Shown here piece by piece: positions 1 through 5,617 of a stretch of 5,617 bases of DNA. Position numbers and translations under genes: made by a program. The stretch is from the NCBI GenBank assembly GCA_946221975.1, contig CAMIGT010000116.1:1-5617 (forward strand), written 5' to 3'. Position 1 is the stretch's first letter, and every line of letters starts with the position of its first letter. The notes under the pieces were generated by a model that saw nothing but the letters and a program-made list of their open reading frames with translations, did not search any database and was not told the origin of the DNA. Origin of the DNA: an uncultured Blastococcus sp. (GTDB lineage: Bacteria > Actinomycetota > Actinomycetes > Mycobacteriales > Antricoccaceae).

Positions 1-1517
1 GGTTTGGCGTTCTCGACGTTCGCCATCAACTGGCGGGCCGCATAGGCCGCCAACAGCGCGACCGGCACCGGCTGTGCGACGAGCTTGTCGAGCTCGCGGC
101 CGACGAGGCCGGTATCCAGTTCGCCGCGCTGGACCGCAGGATGGCTCAGCAGAGCGCGCAGGAAGTTGACGTTGGTGACGACGCCGAAGAGGACGTAACG
201 GGCGAGTACGTCGTCGACGCGGTGCAGCGCCTCGTGGCGGTCCTCGCCCCAGACGATGACTTTGGCGATCATCGGGTCGTACGTCGTCGCGACGTCGAGA
301 CCGTCGACCAGGGACGTGTCGACGCGGACCGAGCCTTCCGGCGCGTTCGCGGTCGTCACGTTCTCGACGAACTCGCCCTCGTCCGAGATGACCGACACCT
401 CGAACTGGGTGCCGTCGACCCACTCGTCGGCCTCGTCGAGCTCAAGGACCGTGCCGCCGGTGGGCAGGAAGTCGCGGTCGGGGTTCTCGGCGTAGACGCG
501 CGCCTCGATGGCATGCCCGATAAGCTCGATGTCGTCCTGGGTCAGCGCCAGCTCTTCGCCGGCGGCGACGCGCAGCTGCTGTTCGACCAGGTCGACGCCG
601 GTGACCATCTCGGTGACCGGGTGCTCGACCTGCAGGCGGGTGTTCATCTCCATGAAGAAGAACTCGTCGGGCTTGTCGGCCGAGACGATGAACTCGACCG
701 TGCCGGCGCCGGAGTAGTCCACCGATGCGGCGGTGTCGACGGCCGCCTGGCCGATCCGCGCCCGCGTCGCCTCGTCGAGCAGCGGCGAGGGCGCCTCCTC
801 GATGATCTTCTGGTGGCGGCGCTGCAGCGAGCACTCGCGCTCGCCCAGGTGGATCGTGTTGCCGTGGTTGTCGGCAAGCACCTGCACCTCGATATGCCTG
901 GGATCGTTGACATATCGCTCCAGGAAGAGCGTGTCGTCGCCGAACGAGCTGGCCGCCTCGCGGCGCGCCGACTCGATCGACGAACGCAGGCCAGACTCGT
1001 CTTCGACGACGTACATCCCCTTGCCGCCGCCGCCGGCCGACGGCTTGATGAGCACCGGGAACCCGACCTCGATCGCGGCGGCAACGAGGTCGTCGTCGGT
1101 CATGCCGGGATCGGAACGCCCGGGTACGACGGGAACTCCGGCCCCAGAGACGGTGTTCTTGGCGCTGATCTTGTCGCCCATGGTCTCGATCGCCGATGCC
1201 GACGGGCCGATGAAGACGATGCCCGCGTCAGCACATGCCTGGGCGAACGCGGCGTTCTCGGCGAGGAACCCGTAACCGGGGTGGATCGCCTGCGCCCCAG
1301 TCTCTTTAGCCGCGGCGACGACCTTGTCGATGTTGAGGTAGGACTCGCGTGCGTTGGTCGGGCCGAGGTGCACGGCCTCGTCGGCGTCGCGCACGTGCTT
1401 GGCGTCGCGGTCGGCGTCGGAGTAGACCGCGACCGACGCGATGCCCATCTCGTCGAGCGTGCGGATGATCCGGCAGGCGATCTCGCCGCGGTTGGCAATC
1501 AGAACTTTGTCAAACAT
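1..1517 (-). CDS. accA1: Acyl-CoA carboxylase alpha subunit (biotin carboxylase), probably 3-methylcrotonyl-CoA carboxylase; partial, C-terminus off the left edge
   Basis: The minus strand from ATG at 1517 to the edge is one open frame of 505 codons. It encodes the subunit that uses ATP and bicarbonate to carboxylate biotin, in the cytoplasm. The start reads [17 protein letters not shown], the usual N-terminus of biotin carboxylases. The ATP-grasp domain shows the glycine-rich loop [11 protein letters not shown] (158-168), [11 protein letters not shown] (210-220), RRHQKI (233-238, His235 and Lys237) and [11 protein letters not shown] (290-300). Arg340 in [12 protein letters not shown] matches the catalytic Arg338 of E. 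coli AccC. The C-terminal part ([15 protein letters not shown] onward) resembles methylcrotonyl-CoA carboxylase alpha chains. Family members are about 650-670 residues, so the biotinyl domain with its target lysine should lie beyond base 1. An extra acidic segment lies at about residues 361-396. The gene is 14 bases behind accD1 and surely co-transcribed. Family is certain; methylcrotonyl specificity is inferred from the accD1 partner. Other names are mccA and liuD. Confidence 0.93.
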   Translation of the reverse strand, partial: MFDKVLIANRGEIACRIIRTLDEMGIASVAVYSDADRDAKHVRDADEAVHLGPTNARESYLNIDKVVAAAKETGAQAIHPGYGFLAENAAFAQACADAGIVFIGPSASAIETMGDKISAKNTVSGAGVPVVPGRSDPGMTDDDLVAAAIEVGFPVLIKPSAGGGGKGMYVVEDESGLRSSIESARREAASSFGDDTLFLERYVNDPRHIEVQVLADNHGNTIHLGERECSLQRRHQKIIEEAPSPLLDEATRARIGQAAVDTAASVDYSGAGTVEFIVSADKPDEFFFMEMNTRLQVEHPVTEMVTGVDLVEQQLRVAAGEELALTQDDIELIGHAIEARVYAENPDRDFLPTGGTVLELDEADEWVDGTQFEVSVISDEGEFVENVTTANAPEGSVRVDTSLVDGLDVATTYDPMIAKVIVWGEDRHEALHRVDDVLARYVLFGVVTNVNFLRALLSHPAVQRGELDTGLVGRELDKLVAQPVPVALLAAYAARQLMANVENAK

Positions 1518-1527
1518 AGCTGCGAAA

Positions 1528-1533
1528 TCCCTT
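1528..1533 (-). promoter_or_regulatory. Ribosome-binding site of accA1, overlapping the accD1 stop codon
   Basis: On the minus strand AAGGGA overlaps the TAA stop of accD1 (1534-1532) and lies 10 bases before the accA1 ATG at 1517. It matches the Shine-Dalgarno consensus only in part. Overlap with the stop codon suggests the two subunits are translated in a coupled way, which would help keep their amounts balanced; that is inference. Confidence 0.5.
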
Positions 1534-3136
1534 ACATCCGGAAGATGCCGTACGACGGATCGGCCAGCGGTGCCCGGGACGCCGCGCCGAGCGCGAGCCC
1601 CAGCACCATGCGGGTGTCGAGCGGGTCGATGATCCCGTCGTCCCACAGTCGCGCGGTGGAGTAGTAGGCGTTGCCCTGGTGTTCGTACTGCTTGCGGATC
1701 GGGTCCTTGAACTCGTCTTCCTCGGTGGCGCTCCACTCGCCGCCCTTGGCCTCGATCGAGTCACGCCGCACGGTCGAGAGCACCGACGCGGCCTGCTCTC
1801 CGCCCATGACCGAGATCTGCGCTGCCGGCCACATCCACAGGAACCGCGGCGAGTAGGCGCGCCCGGCCATGCCGTAGTTGCCGGCGCCGAACGAACCGCC
1901 GATGATCACGGTGAACTTCGGGACGCGGGCGGTCGCGACCGCGTTGACCATCTTCGCGCCGTTCTTGGCGATGCCGCCGGCTTCGTACTCGCGCCCAACC
2001 ATGAAGCCGGTGATGTTTTGCAGGAACAGCAGGGGAATCCGTCGCTGGTCGCACAGTTGGATGAAGTGCGCAGCCTTCAGCGCCGACTCGCTGAAGAGGA
2101 TGCCGTTGTTGGCGATGATCCCGACCGGGTGCCCGTGGATGTGCGCCGTACCGGTCACTAGCGTGTTGCCGTACTCGCGCTTGAACTCGTCGAATTCCGA
2201 TCCGTCGACCATCCGCGCGATGACCTCGCGGACGTCGTACGGTGTGCGGCTGTCCTTGGGGATCACGCCGTAGAGCGACTGCGGGTCGACCACCGGATCG
2301 CGCGACTCACGAACGTCCCACTGCTGCGCGCCGCGCGGGCCGAGGTTGGCCACGATGTCGCGCATGATCGACATCGCGTGCTCGTCGTTGTTGGCCAGGT
2401 GGTCGGTCACGCCCGAGCGCTTGGAGTGCAGGTCACCACCGCCGAGGTCCTCGGCGGTGACGACCTCGCCGGTCGCGGCTTTTACCAGCGGCGGACCGCC
2501 GAGGAAGATCGTGCCCTGGTTGCGCACGATGATCGACTCGTCCGACATGGCAGGCACGTAGGCGCCACCGGCGGTGGAGGAGCCGAGTACGGCGGAGATC
2601 TGCGCGATGCCGCGCGCGGAGAGGTTGGCCTGGTTGTAGAAGATCCGCCCGAAGTGCTCGCGGTCGGGGAAGACCTCATCTTGGCGTGGCAGGAACGCTC
2701 CGCCGGAGTCGACGAGGTAGAGGCACGGCAGCCGGTTCTCCAGCGCGATCTCCTGCGCGCGCAGGTGTTTCTTGACCGTCATCGGGTAGTAGGTGCCGCC
2801 CTTGACGGTCGCGTCGTTGGCGACGATCACGCACTCGCGCCCGCTCACTCGGCCGACGCCGGTGATCATCCCCGCGCCCGGCGCGTCGTTGTTGTACATG
2901 TCGTACGCCGCCAGCGGGGAGAGCTCCAGGAACGGGCTGCCCTGGTCGAGAAGGTGGTCGACGCGTTCGCGCGGCAGCAGCTTGCCGCGCCCGACGTGGC
3001 GCTCCTTGCTGGCATCCGACCCGCCGTCGGCGGCCGCGACGCGCTCGCGCAGCTGCTCGACGAGCGCGCGCTGGTGAGCGTCGTTGGCCTTGAACTGCTC
3101 GCTGTGGGTGTCGATCGTGGACTTGAGCTTGCGCAT
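1532..3136 (-). CDS. accD1: Acyl-CoA carboxylase beta subunit (carboxyltransferase), probably 3-methylcrotonyl-CoA carboxylase
   Basis: This complete 534-residue protein belongs to the biotin-dependent carboxyltransferase family and has the usual length of methylcrotonyl-CoA carboxylase beta chains. It would move the carboxyl group from biotin to 3-methylcrotonyl-CoA, giving 3-methylglutaconyl-CoA in leucine catabolism. The N-terminal crotonase-like half contains [12 protein letters not shown] (107-118), the [20 protein letters not shown] region (143-162) typical of the methylcrotonyl branch, and the oxyanion-forming [16 protein letters not shown] (185-200). The C-terminal half contains [10 protein letters not shown] (372-381), [16 protein letters not shown] (413-428) and [10 protein letters not shown] (444-453), and ends in the characteristic YGIFRM. 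The start is ATG at 3136 with AGGAG four bases upstream, a slightly short spacing; no upstream in-frame ATG was seen nearby. It is the first gene of the operon and faces a TetR regulator across the operator region. Other names are mccB and liuB. Confidence in the family is very high and in the substrate fairly high. Confidence 0.95.
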   Translation of the reverse strand: MRKLKSTIDTHSEQFKANDAHQRALVEQLRERVAAADGGSDASKERHVGRGKLLPRERVDHLLDQGSPFLELSPLAAYDMYNNDAPGAGMITGVGRVSGRECVIVANDATVKGGTYYPMTVKKHLRAQEIALENRLPCLYLVDSGGAFLPRQDEVFPDREHFGRIFYNQANLSARGIAQISAVLGSSTAGGAYVPAMSDESIIVRNQGTIFLGGPPLVKAATGEVVTAEDLGGGDLHSKRSGVTDHLANNDEHAMSIMRDIVANLGPRGAQQWDVRESRDPVVDPQSLYGVIPKDSRTPYDVREVIARMVDGSEFDEFKREYGNTLVTGTAHIHGHPVGIIANNGILFSESALKAAHFIQLCDQRRIPLLFLQNITGFMVGREYEAGGIAKNGAKMVNAVATARVPKFTVIIGGSFGAGNYGMAGRAYSPRFLWMWPAAQISVMGGEQAASVLSTVRRDSIEAKGGEWSATEEDEFKDPIRKQYEHQGNAYYSTARLWDDGIIDPLDTRMVLGLALGAASRAPLADPSYGIFRM

Positions 3137-3140
3137 CCGG

Positions 3141-3145
3141 CTCCT
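3141..3145 (-). promoter_or_regulatory. Ribosome-binding site of accD1
   Basis: AGGAG on the minus strand precedes the ATG at 3136 by four bases (CCGG). The match to the Shine-Dalgarno consensus is good but the spacing is at the short end. It supports the chosen accD1 start. Confidence 0.6.
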
Positions 3146-3178
3146 GCTTTCGATGGCGTCCGACGGCGATGAGACGGG

Positions 3179-3193
3179 GAGTACGGCGTACTC
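3179..3193. promoter_or_regulatory. Perfect 15-bp palindrome in the accD1 leader
   Basis: Arms GAGTACG (3179-3185) and CGTACTC (3187-3193) are exact reverse complements around a single central G. The site lies five bases from the TetR-type palindrome and between it and accD1. It may be a second operator for a different regulator. If transcribed from an accD1 promoter inside the neighbouring operator, it could instead form a 6-bp hairpin with a three-base loop in the 5' leader. The palindrome is seen directly; the role is unknown. Confidence 0.45.
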
Positions 3194-3198
3194 GAGAA

Positions 3199-3224
3199 TC
3201 AGTTAGTTAATGTTCACTAACTGA
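3199..3224. promoter_or_regulatory. Probable TetR-family operator in the divergent accD1/tetR promoter region
   Basis: Arms TCAGTTAGT (3199-3207) and ACTAACTGA (3216-3224) are perfect 9-bp inverted repeats separated by eight bases. Two of the four inner base pairs also match, so 11 of 13 pairs are symmetric. This size and symmetry fit TetR-family operators, and the site lies between the regulator gene and the carboxylase operon. A possible -10 for the regulator is TAACGT (3231-3236), with only a weak -35 (TTAATG, 3207-3212) inside the palindrome. On the minus strand TTAACT within the site is a weak -10 candidate for accD1. Binding here would therefore block both directions. Promoter positions are tentative. 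Confidence 0.75.
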
Positions 3225-3239
3225 GGAATCTAACGTATC

Positions 3240-3854
3240 GTGAGAGTCGTGTCCAGGGTGAGTGATGAGGCAGTGAGCACCACGGCGAGCCCGCGGCAGC
3301 GGCTCAAGGCCGAGCGCACCGACCTGCTGCTGCGCGAGGCCGCGCGGCTGTTTGCCCAGCGCGGCTACCGCGGCGTCTCACTCGAGGAGCTCGCGTCGGC
3401 AGTCGGGATCAGCGGACCCGCGCTCTATCGGCACTTCCCCAACAAAGAAGCGATCCTCGCCGAGGTCCTGGACGACGTCTCGCGGCGACTGCGCGACGGT
3501 GGCCAGGCCCGGGTCGCGGCCGCTGCGGACCCGCGCGCGGCCCTTGAGTCGCTGGTGGACTTCCACGCCGACTTCGCGCTGGGCGAGACCGACCACATCC
3601 GCGTGCACAACCGCGACCTGCGCACGCTCGCCGACGAGCCGGCCGAGCAGGTGCGCCGTACCCAGCGCGAGTACGTCGAGCTCTGGGTCGAGCAGCTCGT
3701 CGCCGTGCAGGGGATCGACCGTGATCTTGCCCGGCTGAAGGCGCAAGCTGCGATCGGGCTGCTGAACTCCACACCGCACAGCGTGCGGCACGGCGATCCC
3801 GTGGTCGTCAAGCCGGTCCTGGTTCAGATGACCTTGGCCGCGCTGTTGTCCTGA
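3240..3854 (+). CDS. TetR/AcrR-family transcriptional regulator, likely repressor of the divergent carboxylase operon
   Basis: The protein has 204 residues when read from GTG at 3240, the usual TetR size. The N-terminal DNA-binding domain is clear: RTDLLLREAARLFAQRGYRG (26-45), then the helix-turn-helix VSLEELASAVGISGPALYRHF (46-66) and NKEAILAEVL. The helical C-terminal part (about 80-204) should bind an effector and dimerise; it includes the stretch IGLLNSTPHS (172-181), which from memory recurs in actinobacterial TetR proteins of the SACE_7040 type. Divergence from accD1 across a palindrome suggests autoregulation and control of accD1-accA1, with a branched-chain acyl-CoA or related intermediate as ligand by analogy with mycobacterial BkaR. 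That ligand is inference. The start is uncertain: in-frame GTG codons at 3249, 3258 and 3273 also precede the DNA-binding domain, and none has an ideal ribosome-binding site (GAGGA at 3223-3227 is 12 bases before 3240). The last 31 bases overlap the convergent membrane-protein gene. Confidence 0.9.
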   Translation: MRVVSRVSDEAVSTTASPRQRLKAERTDLLLREAARLFAQRGYRGVSLEELASAVGISGPALYRHFPNKEAILAEVLDDVSRRLRDGGQARVAAAADPRAALESLVDFHADFALGETDHIRVHNRDLRTLADEPAEQVRRTQREYVELWVEQLVAVQGIDRDLARLKAQAAIGLLNSTPHSVRHGDPVVVKPVLVQMTLAALLS

Positions 3855-4981
3855 CGGTCCGGTGCGTCGTCGCCTGGGGGCGCGCCCGATCCGGACTCTT
3901 TCGGGCCGACCGACGGTTCGGCGTACTCGTCGGAGTCTTGCTCGTCGAGGGTGTCACCATGCGAGTCGATGACCGTACGCCGGAAGTACGGCTTCTTCAG
4001 CGACCACTCGCGGGTCGTCACCTTGCGCGGCGGGTAGTACTCGAGCAGGGCGTTGTTGAACTGCGCGCCGAAGATGATCGCCATAGATGAGAAGTAGTAG
4101 AAGAGCAGGAACGTGATGGGCGTGGCGAGCGCGCCGTAGGTCAGTCCGTGCGCGTAGACGTAGGACAGGTAGATCCGCAGCGCGGCAGACAGCACGATGA
4201 ACAGGAGGGCGGCGAGTACGGCGCCAGGAAGCCCGCGCTTCCACTGGTGGCGGTACTTCGGCGCGACCTTGTACAGCGTCGTCAGCAGCAGGATCAGGAA
4301 GATGCCCAGCGACGGGTAGTACGAGATCGAGATGATGCTGCCGGCGACGTCGCGGGTGGAGGAGGGCAGGATCTGGATCAGCAGGTCCGGACCGACCGCC
4401 ATCAGCGGCAGCAGCAGGATCCCGAAGACGAGTGCGACGAGGTAGAGGAAGAGCGCGAAGAACCGTTCTTTGGCGGGGTGGCGGATCTCGTGCTGGCCGT
4501 AGGCGATCGCGATCGACTCGACGAAGGCGGCCATCGCCGACGACCCGGCCCACAGGCTGATCAGCAGCCCGATCGAGATCGTGCCGCCCTGCGACTGGCT
4601 CAGGATTGTGTTGACGGTGTCGCCGACGAGCCCCTCGGCGACCTCGGCGTTGAACGTGGAGTTCAGGAACTTGTCGATCTCGCCCCTGATCTGCTCGATC
4701 GTGTCCGGTCCGAACAGCCGCGCCACCGGTCCCACCAGCCCGAGCAACGCCAGCAGCATCGGCGCGGTCGACAGCGCGCTCCAGAACGCTGCCTGGGCGC
4801 TCATGCCGAACAGCGAGTCGTCCCACGCCTTGGACAGGGTGCGCCCGAGCGCTTTGCGCATGCGGTGCTGGACCGGACCGTCGGCGGTCGGGTCGGGTCC
4901 CTCGTAGGCCGAGTGCCAGGCGACGTACCCGTCGTCGCGGGTCGTCGGCCGGAATCGGCGGGAAGCGGCGGTCGAACTCAC
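3824..4981 (-). CDS. YihY/BrkB-family integral membrane protein
   Basis: A YihY/virulence factor BrkB-family protein of the cytoplasmic membrane; the molecular function of this family is not established, and older annotation as ribonuclease BN is considered wrong. Read from GTG at 4981 it has 385 residues. About 60 hydrophilic residues come first, then six likely membrane segments near 62-91, 135-162, 175-200, 215-239, 251-277 and 280-311. Family signatures are AAFWSALSTAP in segment 1, SLWAGSSAMAAFVESI in segment 2 and LTYGALATPITFLLFYY with IFGAQFNNALLEYYPP in segment 6. A polar, acid-rich tail of about 70 residues (including DEQDSDEYAEP) follows and is probably disordered. GTG at 4981 is preferred because GGGGGAG lies nine bases upstream; an in-frame TTG at 4999 would add six residues but precedes that site. 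The gene starts 31 bases after the alkB stop, so the two probably share a transcript. Its end overlaps the convergent regulator gene. Confidence 0.9.
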   Translation of the reverse strand: MSSTAASRRFRPTTRDDGYVAWHSAYEGPDPTADGPVQHRMRKALGRTLSKAWDDSLFGMSAQAAFWSALSTAPMLLALLGLVGPVARLFGPDTIEQIRGEIDKFLNSTFNAEVAEGLVGDTVNTILSQSQGGTISIGLLISLWAGSSAMAAFVESIAIAYGQHEIRHPAKERFFALFLYLVALVFGILLLPLMAVGPDLLIQILPSSTRDVAGSIISISYYPSLGIFLILLLTTLYKVAPKYRHQWKRGLPGAVLAALLFIVLSAALRIYLSYVYAHGLTYGALATPITFLLFYYFSSMAIIFGAQFNNALLEYYPPRKVTTREWSLKKPYFRRTVIDSHGDTLDEQDSDEYAEPSVGPKESGSGAPPGDDAPDRQDNSAAKVI

Positions 4982-4990
4982 TGCGCCATT

Positions 4991-5006
4991 CTCCCCCAAT
5001 GTGGGG
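4991..5006 (-). promoter_or_regulatory. Strong ribosome-binding site of the YihY-family gene inside a small hairpin
   Basis: On the minus strand GGGGGAG (4997-4991) lies nine bases before GTG at 4981, which decides that start. The same G run is the right arm of a 5-bp inverted repeat, CCCCA (5006-5002) and TGGGG (4998-4994), with loop CAT. The hairpin begins six bases after the alkB TAA stop, so ribosomes finishing alkB could open it. Translational coupling is inference; the sequence elements are visible. Confidence 0.5.
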
Positions 5007-5012
5007 TTGTCG

Positions 5013-5617
5013 TTAGGACAGTCCGGTCTCGCGAAGTGTCAGATTCAGCCGCCCGGTCTCGATCCCGCACCCCGGGGGCGCCGTACCCGGGACGATCTTC
5101 GGGACTCCGTGATAGGCAAACCGCGAGGGCCCGCCGAAGACGAACAGGTCGCCGGACTCGAGCAGCACGTCGATGTAGGGCTTGCCGCGGCTCTCGGTGT
5201 TGCCGAACCGGAAGGTGGCGCTGTCGCCGATCGACAGCGAGACGACTGGGGCGTCGGTGACCTCCTCTTTGTCCTGGTGCATGCCCATCTTGGCGGTCGC
5301 GTCGTAGAAGTTGACCAGCACCGCATCCACCTCATACCCCCCGCCGATCCGAGCGTTATTTCCGTCGGTCCGAGCGTTATTTGCATCGATCCGAGCGTTA
5401 TTCTCGCCGGTCCGAGCGTTATTTCCGCCGTACGCCGTAGCGACCGCCTCGCGTCCGAGCTCCTTGAGCCAGTCCGGTACGGCGGCAACCGGTGCTCCAT
5501 TGACGTCGTCGGCGGTGCGTGAGTAGCGGTAGGGCATCCAGTGCCAGCCCAGGCACACGGTCTGCACCGACATCTGACCGCCGCGTGGCATGGCGGTGTG
5601 ACGCATCGGTGCCGGTC
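5013..5617 (-). CDS. alkB: AlkB-type Fe(II)/2-oxoglutarate-dependent DNA repair dioxygenase; partial, N-terminus off the right edge
   Basis: AlkB enzymes oxidatively remove alkyl groups from bases such as 1-methyladenine and 3-methylcytosine. Numbering from Met at 5606, the iron ligands are His110 and Asp112 in MGMHQDKEE and His166 in FAYHG. The 2-oxoglutarate contacts are Asn99 and Tyr101 in VNFY and Arg186 and Arg192 in RLNLTLRET, matching N120, Y122, R204 and R210 of E. coli AlkB. PRGGQMSV and LGWHWMPYRYS match the nucleotide-recognition lid, with Trp21 at the place of Trp69. The frame stays open to base 5617, and E. coli AlkB has about 50 residues before the PGG motif, so Met at 5606 is probably internal and the true start is outside the window. 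Residues 62-89 are an in-frame insert of four heptads starting NNAR, encoded by a tandem DNA repeat; it falls in the loop between the helix ending in TAYG and the strand YEVDAVLVNFY. The catalytic set is intact, so the enzyme is probably active. Confidence 0.93.
   Translation of the reverse strand, partial: PAPMRHTAMPRGGQMSVQTVCLGWHWMPYRYSRTADDVNGAPVAAVPDWLKELGREAVATAYGGNNARTGENNARIDANNARTDGNNARIGGGYEVDAVLVNFYDATAKMGMHQDKEEVTDAPVVSLSIGDSATFRFGNTESRGKPYIDVLLESGDLFVFGGPSRFAYHGVPKIVPGTAPPGCGIETGRLNLTLRETGLS
5340..5431. repeat. Tandem direct-repeat array, four 21-bp units with invariant 13-bp core, inside alkB
   Basis: The plus-strand core TCCGAGCGTTATT occurs without any mismatch at 5348, 5369, 5390 and 5411, exactly 21 bases apart. 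The 8-base spacers are TCCGTCGG, TGCATCGA, CTCGCCGG and TCCGCCGT, sharing only the C at positions 3 and 6 and the G at 7. The eight bases before the first core (CCCGCCGA) fit the spacer pattern, so the array spans about 92 bases. On the alkB strand every core reads AAT AAC GCT CGG A, giving NNAR plus the first base of the next codon; the heptads are NNARTGE, NNARIDA, NNARTDG and NNARIGG. The core is about half A+T, clearly richer than its surroundings. The core was not found elsewhere in the window. The period of 21 preserves the reading frame. Origin and function are not known to me. Confidence 0.9.

Noticed and set aside
141..1664. 507-codon open frame on the plus strand
   Set aside because: It is antisense to accA1 and the end of accD1, lacks any recognisable domain, and is rich in Arg, Asp and Val as expected for the complement of a high-GC gene. 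The minus strand has clear biotin carboxylase motifs throughout.
2378..3172. 264-codon open frame on the plus strand
   Set aside because: It lies opposite accD1, whose carboxyltransferase motifs cover the whole stretch; composition is typical of an antisense shadow.
3876..3886. GGGCGCGCCC palindrome after the TetR gene as a terminator
   Set aside because: It lies inside the coding sequence of the YihY-family C-terminal tail, has no loop of usable size and no T run after it.
4148..5260. 370-codon open frame on the plus strand, rich in Gln, Arg and Asp
   Set aside because: It is antisense to the YihY-family and alkB genes and crosses their junction; low-complexity content reflects codon bias of the opposite strand.
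5340..5431. Direct repeats with variable spacers as a small CRISPR array
   Set aside because: The repeats are 13 bases and the spacers 8, far below CRISPR sizes; the array is inside an intact coding frame and no cas gene is present.
5001..5522. Plus-strand frame with PSVI heptads as a possible repeat protein
   Set aside because: The heptads are the reverse-strand reading of the alkB repeat array; the rest of the frame is antisense to conserved AlkB motifs.
5604..5606. ATG at 5606 as the true start of alkB
   Set aside because: The frame is open to the window edge and the residues that follow already align with the PGG-xMSV region near residue 52 of E. coli AlkB, so an N-terminal part is missing.

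Overview
The window is high-GC bacterial DNA whose gene content and layout point to an actinobacterium (Actinomycetota). It holds a divergently regulated acyl-CoA carboxylase operon of the 3-methylcrotonyl-CoA carboxylase type, followed by an unrelated pair of genes for DNA alkylation repair and a membrane protein. The genus cannot be told from the sequence.

Left half (1-3136, minus strand): a two-gene operon reads leftwards. accD1 (carboxyltransferase, beta subunit) is complete at 1532-3136. accA1 (biotin carboxylase, alpha subunit) starts 14 bases after it at 1517 and runs off the left edge before its biotinyl domain. Together they would carboxylate 3-methylcrotonyl-CoA in leucine breakdown. 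Long open frames on the plus strand here are antisense shadows.

Control region (3137-3239): about 100 bases lie between accD1 and a divergent TetR-family regulator gene (3240-3854, plus strand). They contain a 26-bp palindrome with perfect 9-bp arms, the probable operator. A second, unrelated perfect 15-bp palindrome lies in the accD1 leader. The layout suggests an autoregulated repressor that also controls the carboxylase operon.

Right half (3824-5617, minus strand): a YihY/BrkB-family membrane protein gene overlaps the end of the TetR gene tail to tail by 31 bases. It lies just downstream of an AlkB-type Fe(II)/2-oxoglutarate dioxygenase gene that is cut by the right edge. The two are probably co-transcribed, and a small hairpin at their junction covers the ribosome-binding site of the second gene.

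The most unusual signal is inside alkB. Four tandem 21-bp units, each with an invariant 13-bp core and a variable 8-bp spacer, add 28 residues (four NNARxxx heptads) in frame. They sit in a loop just before the catalytic core, and all catalytic residues remain intact. This looks like an iteron-like or dispersed repeat that has entered a coding sequence without breaking it.
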